Assembly (NCBI RefSeq): GCF_963422355.1
Contig: NC_085089.1
Span: 8,102,452-8,166,451, forward strand
DNA from: Corticium candelabrum
Lineage: Eukaryota; Porifera; Homoscleromorpha; Homosclerophorida; Plakinidae
DNA length: 64,000 nt
Direction of reading: 5' to 3'
The position numbers and the translations under genes are program-made. Positions 34,592 to 54,755 of this stretch are shown one piece after another (position 1 is the stretch's first letter; each line of letters starts with the position of its first letter). The notes under the pieces are model-generated. The model ran no database searches. It was not told the origin of the DNA and saw only the letters and a list, made by a program, of their open reading frames with translations.

Positions 34592-35055
34592 ATGGAATTC
34601 AAAAGGTCGAAGAAGAAACAGGTTCGGCGTCCTCTGGCTGATGTGCAAGCTCAACAAGCTACCAAACCTGCACATTTGACCAAATCTGCACCGGAACACT
34701 CAACACCACTCCAAGTGGGCTCTTCACACACCAGTTCACTAAGAGAGAAAGGACGACAAACGCAAGATTTGTTCGGATTTGACGACATTTTGTCTCCGGA
34801 TCCGTGTACCGAGCTTTCTATCACTCCTATTTACGATGGGAATCCAGGAACGCCAACATCTGTCGTATCGACAAACACAGTGGATACTGACAGTTGTGTT
34901 GGTAGTCCAGGTCAAGGTGGAAAGTGTGCAGAGTATCCAAGAAGTTATCTGGTGAAGAGCGCTTTTAAAAGAGAAGATCCTTTGAGAAAGAGAAGTCCAA
35001 AGAAGAGGGTGAGAAGGAGGCTTCTAGAACAGAAAGAGAAGGTTGGTTTGTTTGC

Positions 35056-35136
<81 letters not shown>

Positions 35137-35742
35137 AAGATTGCAGCGCGTAAATAGCCCCCAACAATAGGACGATAGGGACCTGACATGCTCTTGGAGA
35201 ATGACCAAATACTGCAGATATAATCTAAAATTAAATCATGTCTCCTTTTAGTCACAAACTGATCCAGTATATGTGGACAAGTGTTAGAACTTAGAAGCAG
35301 AGATTAGTAACACTTTCAGTGTTAAGTGTGCACCCGCTAGCTTTTTTTGGAGTCAAACACTGGTGTTCTGCATGAGTGTAAATTTAGTATTCTCAACTGA
35401 CACTGATGTTTTCAGCATTTCTTGAAATTGCCAACATCTTACACTTGTGCAGTACAGGACTTGCTATAACATTCAGCAGTTGAAGTTTTCTCTTTGTAGG
35501 AGGTAATAAATTAATTGGACTTGACAGTCTTGCGTGCTTTGCTAGATCAAAACACAGTGAAACCACACACTTTCAACGTTTAATGTACAGTGTATTTTGT
35601 TACTTTTTTTATTTGAACTCTTATTTACATTGTTGTGTAGAATGATGAGAATGATGTCATTGTGGATGAACATTTAGAGAAACTGCGGGATCATTTTGCA
35701 GAAGTAGCCAAGTTTAAGCTACACTATGACGACCACACTTAG
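34592..35742 (+). CDS. Sororin-like cohesion protein, 183 aa
   Basis: Two exons, 34592-35041 and 35641-35742, phase 0. The product is basic and Ser/Thr/Pro-rich. It contains LFGFDDILSPDP (residues about 69-80), resembling the FGF motif region of sororin (CFGFEGLLGAEDL) that binds Pds5, and ends DEHLEKLRDHFAEVAKFKL followed by HYDDHT, resembling the C-terminal sororin domain (LDEWAAAMNAEFEAAEQFDL). Between them is a Lys/Arg-rich segment (RKRSPKKRVRRRLLEQKEK). Sororin (CDCA5) stabilises cohesin on replicated chromatin by displacing Wapl from Pds5. Length is close to that of human sororin (252 aa) but shorter. The 600-bp intron holds a (TG)n tract. Assignment rests on short motifs; the alternative is an unrelated disordered nuclear protein. 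Confidence 0.6.
35057..35133. repeat. (TG)n microsatellite
   Basis: Pure TG tract of about 77 bp starting just 16 bp after the exon 1 donor of the sororin-like gene. Confidence 0.97.
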
Positions 35743-36325
35743 TTAAGCATTTGGTTTTTCCTGTCATGTTCATAATGTAATCTATACAGTATAACTAAAC
35801 ATAAAGGCTGCCTGCATTTTGTGTGACTAAAACTCGTGATTACATGATACATTTTGTATTGGCGGTAGTGCTGCAGTTAGCATCAAAAGGACTGCAGAAA
35901 CGTTACACAGACTTGGTCCAGAAGGATCATAGATAGTTTAGTTCAGTTGCTCTCAACACACATTTTGTGGATAACTTGATAGTGTACCGGCTACATTTAT
36001 GTTTGTTGTATAGTGTACTGTTGTACAGTCTCCAACTGTCATGTTCACTTGCTGATTTATTGTAAGCACTATACGCCTAGGCTATTTAAAGTTGCATTTT
36101 CTTTTACTATCAGCATGCTACAAAGGTCACTATGCAACTCATGTTAGATGACTGCCATCCTATACAGGACAATGAAGGTTGGATATGTAGTCAGATAAGC
36201 AGAGGTTGGGATACACTATATATGAGAGTCGTATAGATACGGCTCTGCTGTAATTGCAGTTTACATTGATTTAGTTGTACAGTTTGATGCTCTTGCTTAA
36301 GCTACGAAAGTTATGTGACATTCTA
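35743..36325. other. Convergent intergenic spacer
   Basis: 583 bp between the sororin-like and ABAT stop codons. No coding or repeat signal was seen beyond expected 3' UTRs. Confidence 0.6.
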
Positions 36326-39300
36326 TCACTGACAATCAGCAACGGCCGATTCCAAGATCTGCAGTAAAATTTCTGTGTGACTTGGCTCGAAAATGAGCGA
36401 AGGTCTGAACCGAATAGTTTTGCTGCTGCTGGCATGAGCATAAACACCTGAACAGCACAGACACCAATGGCTGCTTTAGACATCTACACAACAATTTCAA
36501 AATGATCAATGTTTTGCACCTTTGTTCATAAGCATAGCAATAACGTGATCTCTGTCCTCGGTTGATGGGAAATCTACTGCACAAAATGTTCCAACACCTC
36601 GGCTTCGAGACACAAAGTTGGGATAGAGGTTCTATGGTGACAGAGACCATTAACTCAATGAGAGTTACTAGCAAGACTCGTGAAATCTATGTCACCTGAA
36701 GACTTTCGAGACCAAAGAGCAAGGTTTTTCCAGATTGACGGACTCTTTCAAGTAAATTATCACGTTGAATTACTCTCACAATCTCACGAGCCATCAGCAA
36801 CTTTCCTGGATCTCCCATCCATGTGTTGCCAACACGGTTAGCCTTACACAGCAATGCAATCAGTCCATTATAAACATGTCAACACGTGGTTACCTCTTGA
36901 GGTCGAACACCTTTATTCATGTAGATGCCTCCAAACTGCAGCTTCTTTCCAAACACGATCATGTCTGGTGGGTGTGGCAAACCCCAAGCTTCATGTGCCC
37001 TAAAAGATGCCCCCCCTTTTACATGCTGTCAAACCTTAAGGACTCTAAATCTGGCACTTTTAGGAAAATAACTTTCTATTATAAATTAAGGACATGTAAT
37101 TTAAAGATGCAACGAGTATACATGTAACTAAATGATCATGGATCCTTGTTATTTAGTGTTGGCTATAGGTGCTCTTTGTTTCATGCTCTGACATATGCAT
37201 GAAAATACAATGGATGTCATCTTACCACATGTGTCCGGTTGCACCACAGCCAGTTTGCACTTCATCAAAAATAAGCAACACATTGTTCTAGAGAAGTTAG
37301 ACCTTCTGAAAGAGAGTCAGCATAGTTTATGTTTGATGATGAAATACCTCTTTTGCTATCTTTTGGAGACCATGAAAGAAGTGTGAACTTGCATGGTTAT
37401 CACCTAACAGCAGACTTCCATTGAAGATACGTTATGTCTTTGCACATATATGCCTTATTTTTAAAACCCTATCTGTTGATCTGTCCGTCTGCCTGTCTAC
37501 TTGCATGCCTGCATATGTGTATCTTTCTGTTGTTACCCACTCTTTCCAGTCATTTGTCAATATTTGCCAATTAAGTGTTTGAATTGCTGTGTGGATCTGT
37601 GTTTCTTTATCCATACAACTTAGTGAGTTACAACATTGTCACGAAAGGAAATACATGAACTTCTAGTTTATGAATGTGCATGTCACCTCCTTCTGACTGG
37701 ATAGGTTCTACAATAATACAAGCGACAGGCTTTCCTTTAATCTTCTGTTCTCTGATAGCTTCCTCCAGCTGTCACATAGATCATCATGTATTTTGAAAAC
37801 AATAAGGTAGCACTGCAACCAACTATTTCCAAACACTTTGATTCTTCTTCCATGTTTTCTTGAATGTGCTGTTCACGAGGATATCGCAAAATAGGAAACG
37901 GAGACACTGGCCAGTTATACGCAGGGAAGTCCAGTTTGAAACATGGTTTATTGTGACTTACAGACAATGCACCTATGAGGTACAATGAGAATCAACATCT
38001 TGTTTATGTCATACATCCACCATGTTAGGGTCTACCTAATGTTCTTCCATGCAGACTTCCACTGAATGACATCACGGTCAGGTTGGGACTTCCTGGTGTC
38101 TGCCCATAGCATCATCCATTACATCAAAAGCTAACTCCGTTGCATGACAAAAATACCTGGTTTACCATACAACTACGGATTTCTTCATCAGTTAATTCTC
38201 GATCACCTCGAACTCTTTCCTACACACTTGTAACATCACTTGCAGATTCGTGACAGTTAATTTTAAAATGGTATACCATATATTTGACAAAAGCTATCTT
38301 GAGGGCATTTTCAATGCCGCAAGAGCCACACATTGCAAGGAAAACAGATGGTTCAGACATTCCTCTTGGTGCAGCCTAAAATGAAAAGTACTGTGCATGT
38401 TATTAATTGATTGAAAGATAAATGAGCGAGTTACAGAAAGCAGGCTTTCTTCTAACATCTGAACAAGCTCGATTGGGGGACTATAGTGTAAACAAGGTCT
38501 GTTGGCAAGCAGATGCTACCACAACCACAAACATTTTATAACCACATTTAGTGTTCACGAAAAATGACATACCACATTGTCCGGGTTGAGTAGGGCTGCC
38601 AGCAAATCTGGATGGTTGTAGCCAAGTGGAAGTGATGCAATTTGACCAAATGCATCAAGTAAACAATTGCCATCCACATCAATGGCATAGACACCAACAC
38701 TTCGTTGATAGTCAATAAATGTATGTACTGTTCGTGCCTCCTAAAGTGTCGCCATGAAATAAAATAGGCAATCACTAAAACAATGTAGTATTGCAACAGT
38801 ATCAAATTTGTAACTAACAATGATTTAATCATTTTATCATACATTTTATCATACAACTTTTACAAAAATCTCGGCATTGAGGTGAGAGAAAAAGCAAGTA
38901 ATAGAGGTATGTTACGGAATCTAATTGATTTTTAAGCTAGGTTTACAATCAAATATCTGACTAACCTGGTAGTTGGATAATTGCTGCTTGAGGGCCTGAA
39001 ATATAAATCATACACGGTACAGTAGTCACATACATAATGCTCAGCTATATATCCAGCACACCTTTGCCTTGGGTCCTGGAATAGTTGTTCTAACAAATGG
39101 GCCACTCAAGTCTGAAAATATCGCAACAACAACAATCACATCAATGAACAGTTAGTCGTTCATTAAAGGAACACATGTACCATAAAATCAGATAATAAAT
39201 CAATAAATACCCCATTAGTGGGATAAAATAGATTATTAAACCAAATTCAATTGCCTATAGCAGCTTGAGAAATTGTACACGACCCAATACTGCCATAATA

Positions 39301-39507
39301 CTATAGCCAGCTACTAGCCTTAAACTTCCACAGTTTGCTTTAAAGCACACTTTCTAATTAGTCGTTCAAGGCCAACAGCTAGCTGCATATGCTTAGGTGA
39401 TACACAAGTTGTACCTGATGTAATTGTATCAAATGCAGAAGTTTGGGATATACCAGGTGAGTGATGTACATGCGGCTGAAGACAGGCAGTAGCTGAGATG
39501 ATGCTGA
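36326..39507 (-). CDS. ABAT: 4-aminobutyrate aminotransferase, mitochondrial (5' end unresolved)
   Basis: PLP enzyme converting GABA and 2-oxoglutarate to succinic semialdehyde and glutamate in the mitochondrial matrix. Sixteen exons, all GT-AG and in phase: 39415-39507, 39062-39111, 38966-38995, 38573-38740, 38435-38515, 38277-38375, 38157-38219, 38036-38099, 37824-37972, 37687-37768, 37348-37403, 37226-37287, 36894-36999, 36696-36842, 36520-36631, 36326-36447 (about 494 codons; human 500). Markers: GPFVRTTIPGPKAK, YAIDVDGNCLLDAFGQIASL, MCGSCGIENALK (the Cys-x2-Cys of the ABAT iron-sulfur site), FSGSLHGRT, IIVEPIQSEGGD, FDEVQTGCGATGHMW, VFGKKLQFGG (PLP lysine region), NTWMGDPGK, KTIRFRPSLIF. 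The initiating exon with the transit peptide was not found; the first listed exon is internal. Confidence 0.95.
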
Positions 39508-41700
39508 CTTCATCCCATCACCTGCCAAGAAGGTTCGAAAATCAATACAAAAATTACTGTGTCATAACTAAAAAGATCGAGCACCAAATGCTGAATGCAA
39601 ATTGAAATGGGATTGACAACAGCAATGTGTCAAGCAGTTAGGTAACTAATAGACTATGTTGCTTGTAGACTCTGTGCTTTTGACTCCAACAATTTCAGAA
39701 TTCCCTCTATAAAACACATATGTCAATCAACAGATACAAACTTTTCGTCAACAAAACAAGCACAATACCTTTGTTCAGTATACAGTAATTTCTGCGTTCC
39801 CCTCAGTTTGATAATGCCAAATTGTTGTTCCAAACACTCAAAGTGATTCACTGCTAAGACGTCATAATAATATCAAGTCTGAAGTAGTCTACGTCATCTT
39901 CTCTAAGCAGTGTGAAACACAAGTAGCACCAATCAGGGTATCCACCTTGTCACAATGTAGTCCATCTGCATTTTTCTCCATTTTAATCTACCTTCGAACA
40001 TACCAAAAGATTGTTCAGTCACCGTGTATGATGGTGAATGATGAAAGTGATATACTTTCTTCTTAAAAAGGTGAGGACAGTTTTAGCAAGTTAAGTATGT
40101 AGTGTTTTAAGTTTCAGCACAAGCAGAGTATGGCATGCTAGCTGCATTGCCACATCTCATTAATTAATTAAAAGAAATGATCTTAAAAAGTGGAATACAG
40201 ACAGCACTTTAATTAAATTTGCGCTAATCAAAAGTTTAATTGTGATAACCAAACGTTTAATTGTGTATCAAGGATGACTACATTTATCTACAACTATGTT
40301 TTCTATTATTTTTGCTGGTACACTGATGCAAAGCAATGTAGAAAGAAGCACGGGAGTAACTGTTTTCCTAAAACAAACACATTGTATAGTAAAGAAAAAC
40401 TTATCACGAAAACAGTAGAATATGCGTAGATGTAGTGTTACATCACAGAAAGTTAACAGCTGCATGTACAAGATCAGAGTGATTTATTTACTAAAGTAGA
40501 ATCATAACTTCTGTACAAACTCGACGCAGATGGAGCATTGGAATACAATTTTAGAGTAATTGACCGGATGCGATCACGAGCGTTGCTATCAACCCGGCCC
40601 GGAACTAAACGGGAAGTGCCAGCCCACACGCTCTCCTCCTCTTTGTCATGCTTCCAAGGGTCATGTGGTTGTTCTCCGCACGTTATTTCCGGTTCGGTTT
40701 ACGTCAACGATGTCTTACAGGTCACTCGCACTACATGTACATTCCAGAACTAATTAGAAGTGACCTCTGTGTTCACAACCGAAAGTGGCCAAGCATCCAC
40801 TTGTAGGGCGTGTCCCACCAGAGCGACACCCCTCTTACCCGATGGGAATGCGGATCTCCGCGAGTGTACATGTACACGTACGCACTGTACATGACGGAGA
40901 GACGCGAGACCCGTTGAAGCCGCGTTGCTATTGCCTACGGTAAACTTTTCAGCGGCCTTACTGTACACACTCGGCAAAGCACACTTGGCAAAGCACACTC
41001 TAGACAACTTCCTAGTACGGATGTCCACCAAAAATTCAACACTCTGCGTAGTTTCTTTACTGCGGCTTTGTTTTTTGGCAAAAATCAACGCAACGTTGGT
41101 TACTTACACGAAGTATTACTAGGCTTAGGCAAGTCTCGACCGGCCAGGTGAGCAGAGGCTGTCGGACTACAGAGCGAGCGGACTACTGCCAGCGAACTCC
41201 ACTGCTGACGCACACAACGAAGGCGACTCGTTACAGTAACGTTCATCTAGATTGCGCAGCACAAGCACATTTCATCACTATGCACTTGTCATTGCGAGGT
41301 TAGACTCTAAACTTACTCTAGAGGATCTGTTCGTTCTCACAAGCGTCTCCACGCTACCTGGGTGCGCAGCCAGATGGGACAAAACGGTTGTGTGTAATTC
41401 CGTTCCTGTGTGTGCTTTATGTAGTAATCTCGCCCTTACAGGTTTACCCAGGTTTACCCAGATTTACCCAGTTTGGGCTCTACTTGTATGTGCAGGTTGC
41501 ATTGATCCGGGCTTTTGTGAAAGAATGTCTGCAACGCCTCTAGCTTCATGCATTGCAACGCGCTTACTAAAACATGTTTAGTCAAGAAGGCATCCGTTGT
41601 CAATGTAATTATAGCCAGAGGCGGAGGCATCTCAAGGGTTTCAGGGTACCAGAGTGTACACCTGCAGCTGAACGTCACGTCTTCTAATTAATATAATTAG
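39508..41700. other. Region upstream of ABAT, no gene recognised
   Basis: Presumably contains the missing ABAT first exon and promoter. 40860-40900 is rich in GTACATGTAC-type palindromes. 41440-41470 has three copies of the 10-mer-like unit GGTTTACCCA/GATTTACCCA. No supported coding region was seen. Confidence 0.5.
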
Positions 41701-43733
41701 CCCTATCCACACTAGACCAGAATGGATCGCGATCATGCTGATTCGATCGCGATCCGATCGGGATAGTGAGCGTCCACACTATACTTTGAAAACCCTACCT
41801 ACCTCCGCCTCATTTTTGATATCACGTGACTGATGACCGATGTGTACATGTGGCTTCTTTGCTTGTGAAAGTGTTGACGTAAGGTGAGCGAGAACAAAGA
41901 CGAGTGACGAGTGTTAGATTTCGCCTACACGCGTAGCGTACGTGGAGGTAACGCCTACTAGGTATAGAGCGTTTCACGTGACGTCACAATGCTGGAAGTC
42001 GCCATTTTGTTGTCCAACTGCGCACGCTGAGATCGAACTGGTGGCGTTTACTGCCCGTTTTTGTAGTATTATTGGTATTGTGTATAGTTGTTGGATGTTC
42101 CAGCAGATCGGAGCGCGATAAAGACGTGTCTTTCTTCCGTATACCGGTCGTTCTAGGAGAGAGAATGTCAAGAGCGACAGTTGAGCAGCGCTAGAAGAGA
42201 CGGCCAAGTAGCAGCGATTTCGCGAGAGGACCTAAACGAAACCAAGCTGGTAAATGAACGAATCTTCGTAGGTCCTTTAGTTCTGGCAGACCAGCTGATC
42301 TGTTTGATGAATTGATCCAGACTGTTACCAACGCAGAATCGAAGAGACTCGCAATTACAGACACGTAAAAGAGGCTTGCTGTAGCAATCAAATTGTCAAT
42401 TTTCTTCTCTTGGCTTTTGACAGATGACATATCTAATTCTTTCACTGGTCTGTAAGTTTTGTCCTTCTGAATAAATTGGAATGGCGCCTCTACTGTGTGC
42501 AATTTGAGTATATGCTTCAAAGAAAACCTTAATACAGCAACATGTGTGCAAGCTTCTCCAAGTCCAGCCATGCAGTTGCAGTGTGCACAACAGCTGTCTT
42601 AATTTTCACAAATCAACCATGAAGTGAGGTGTTTATTGCATTCTTGAGAATGAGGAACCTGTAAAATTTCAGACTGTGGGGTGTCTTACAACATTCTACA
42701 CTTACAGGACTTAAGCCTGGTTCAAAATATGACGCCGACGCTGAGTTGAGCGTCAAACTTCAAAGAAACCGCCTCTACGTCGGCGGCATCCTTTGATGTT
42801 GACGTTGACGTCGACGTCGGCGTCAATATTGTGAACCAGGCTTTACTCTACTATAGCGCAATGCTATGCTATTCATGTTACACTATCATAGCATGTCCAC
42901 TTCCTTTACATTTCCCAAGTATATAGCACAGACATTGTCAGACAACAAATAGTGACCATTAATTAAGAAGAAAACTTCAATCTCATGTCAGTTGATCGTC
43001 TACCAAAGATTATTGAACTCTCACATTAAATTGCAACATACATGACTGTATTCTCTTTCACAATCCTCTCACTTAGAGCTGACAAAGATTGTCCAACAGG
43101 TATACTGTAGGTGAAATTTATACTCTAACAAAAATCTTTACTGTAAATTACGACATAATTACTACTGAGGTTTCCACAACACTTCTAGCTCCCACAACAT
43201 GCGCAGGGACATCTTTCACCCAGCCAATTCTAGACTGGTAATAAACTTCTAAAGATTTGCATCTGCGGACTCTAAACTGCTTGGCTGTTATGAAGCTCGT
43301 CTGAAGGACTAAATAGGAGACAATGTCCGAACTGTAGACAGGAGGAAACGTGGTGTTCTGTAGCAATGGTCTCTCAAACTGCAGTGGATCAACCCCTCCA
43401 ATCAGTCCCAGCTTGGCTAAATAGCGAGGTTTCGCACCAGATAGCAGATTGTCGAAGCACTTTGACAGTTTCCTGCTGGCTGGAAGTGTAGTAAGTAGAG
43501 GCAAGGGAGGTTAAATTCGCTTATACCGACACCCATGCAAGTATCACATAGACACCAAAATGGCCGACACTAACGTGCGTTAGAAAAATGCGACGTCAAT
43601 GAAAACGCTCTATTCTAATTGGATTCAACTGATCGCGATCGAAACCATCTCACGATGTGGATTGGATTTATCGCGATCGGATAGCGATCAGATCGCGATC
43701 TAGTTGCCAGTGTGGACAGTTAATTAATTAGCT
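41701..43733. mobile_element. ~2-kb TIR transposon relic with THAP and SWIM coding remnants
   Basis: Left end CTATCCACACTAGACCAG and the reverse complement of the right end CTGTCCACACTGGCAACTAG form terminal inverted repeats, each followed by palindromic GATCGCGATC/CGATCGCGAT subterminal repeats (41724-41762 and 43634-43702). The interior has decayed coding: a THAP-finger remnant on + at about 42079-42275 (GCSSRSERDKDVSFFRIP, then after a frameshift VAAISREDLNETKLVNERIF); a SWIM-finger remnant on - at about 42480-42600 (CAHCNCMAGLGEACTHVAVL); and on - at 43148-43504 a block RYLAKLGLIGGVDPL...KSLEVYYQSRIGWVKDV typical of SWIM/YqaJ-type transposon proteins. Opposite orientations imply an internal inversion or two fused copies. 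The target duplication is unclear. Confidence 0.65.
42711..42845. mobile_element. 129-bp MITE nested in the THAP/SWIM element, TTA target duplication
   Basis: Element 42714-42842 begins AGCCTGGTTCAAAATATGAC and ends with its imperfect reverse complement (AGCCTGGTTCACAATATTGA when read from the right). Both subterminal parts are rich in GACG/CGTC. It is flanked by TTA at 42711-42713 and 42843-42845. A 3-bp TTA/TAA duplication is the hallmark of PIF/Harbinger elements. Confidence 0.75.
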
Positions 43734-45107
43734 GGGGTCTCGCGCAGCCAGCCCCTCCTTCTTTGATTTCCGTCGGCTGCGCGCATGAGACGACCATGCT
43801 ATTCTTACTAATAGTATTATTGCTATGTATCTGATTGTTCTTGACTGATTTCCTTCCTTGTGCAAGTGTGACTAGGCGCGTCTACAATATACAACTCTAG
43901 CCGGCTCCAGACTTCACTCTAACCTCTAGAAAAATCGAGTTAAATAAATAAATAATTAATTAATTCCCGCTAGGATGGTCCCGAAAACACCTCATTTTGA
44001 TACTCCTCCACTTTGCCGTTCTTTTAGTACAATATGGGTTTGAGGGCATTTCCAACCGAGTTAACTTAATTAATTAGTTAAACGTTTTATTAATGATCAT
44101 AATGCAATTAGTAACTCGTGTAGGTTGTTACAGCACAGTACCCAATGTACTTCGAGTTTTGAAGGTAGTGGGAGCAGCAAGAGGCTTTCCTGGGTCGCGG
44201 TCGGCAGAGCAGGTTTCTGTAGAGCTGCTTTCTCCGTCAGAGCTCAATTCCGAGCTGGACTCCGACCCCACCTCGACTAGCAGCGAATTACTAGTGGCAG
44301 GTCCGTCCTCAGTCTTCCATTGTTGACCGCTTTTGCAGCCAGCCCCTCCCCTTTTCGACGCCCGGATGTAGAAAGGAGCGAGGCCTACTAGTCGACCTCT
44401 ACCTCCGGTTGGTCGTGGAGGTGATGTACACCTACGGTACTACTGTAACTCTACTTGGCTTTCTTTGCGGGAGTAGCTTGCTAGACTTGTACAGTCACAA
44501 CCTGGAGTGGCGGTAGTCACAACCTTTTCTAGTAAATTAAACTCCCATACGGTTCCTTAGCTAAGTAGTCAAGTGGCTAACTCAATTAGCAAACGATGTG
44601 AAAATCTCCGCCTACATCACACGATCATGACGAATCCCGGGTTCAAGTGAATGTAGGAAAGACTCAAGAATCCACAGCGGGTACCGGTCAAGGTCGATTC
44701 CAGTGGTCTTACAATGATGAATGTTCACTACACCTGCAATACACCGTGCAAGTAGATACCGCGGTACGACTTAGCACTACAAGATGCAGACGGCTAAAAG
44801 TTTCTCTGCGCATGCGCATCAAGGGTTACTGGCGTAATGTAGCGTGCGCTGTACATACGGGGTAGTTACATTTATAGCGTTTCCGGTCTTGCGCACAACA
44901 AACCATCAGTCATTACACACCAACAAGTGCGGCTATCTGGCCGCTTTCTCATCTACCATGACTTTCTTTCAATACACAAAGACTATCTGAATATCAAACT
45001 GTACGCAGAGGCCAAGTAGGACCCACAAATTGAAAGAAAGCGCCACCACGTCAAGCCTTCTGTTTTGTGCAGCTTTGAGTCTTTATTCTGTACTTGTATG
45101 GTTTCAG
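43734..45107. other. Region upstream of CSDE1
   Basis: Contains a hairpin with stem CGCGCAGCC/GGCTGCGCG at 43741-43783, next to the phrase CAGCCAGCCCCTCC, which recurs at 44336-44349, so two copies of a small repeat are likely. A perfect NRF1-type site follows at 44808-44819 and is the likely CSDE1 promoter landmark. No coding region was recognised. Confidence 0.5.
44808..44819. promoter_or_regulatory. Perfect NRF1-type palindrome TGCGCATGCGCA
   Basis: Exact match to the palindromic NRF1 consensus, about 290 bp before the first recognised CSDE1 exon. Binding is inferred only. Confidence 0.5.
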
Positions 45108-54612
<9,505 letters not shown>

Positions 54613-54673
54613 ATTCACAGTGACTGAGTTGTGTGTAGCTCATATAAATAGTATCGTTTGAAATGTAGTACCT

Positions 54674-54755
54674 GTCAGGATGGCCGAGTGGTCTAAGGCG
54701 CTGGTTTTAGGCACCAGTCTCTTCGGAGACGTGGGTTCGAATCCCACTCCTGACA
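54674..54755 (+). tRNA. tRNA-Leu (anticodon TAG)
   Basis: 82-nt class II tRNA. Acceptor GTCAGGA pairs with TCCTGAC and the discriminator is A. A-box-like TGGCCGAGTGG lies in the D arm. The anticodon stem CTGGT/ACCAG encloses the loop TTTAGGC (anticodon TAG, reads CUA). The long variable arm is CTCTTCGGAG and the T arm is GTGGGTTCGAATCCCAC. No intron. A T-run (ACTTTTGT) just downstream can terminate RNA polymerase III. It lies 61 bp after the CSDE1 stop codon. Confidence 0.97.

Noticed and set aside
39900-40020. Minus-strand ATG (MEKNADGLHC...) as ABAT first exon
   Set aside because: It does not resemble a mitochondrial transit peptide and no donor gives the required phase 1 junction to the next ABAT exon.
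44093-44326. 77-residue frame with a Ser/Glu-rich C terminus upstream of CSDE1
   Set aside because: No homology, no splice partner and repeat-like sequence next to it; too weak to call a gene.
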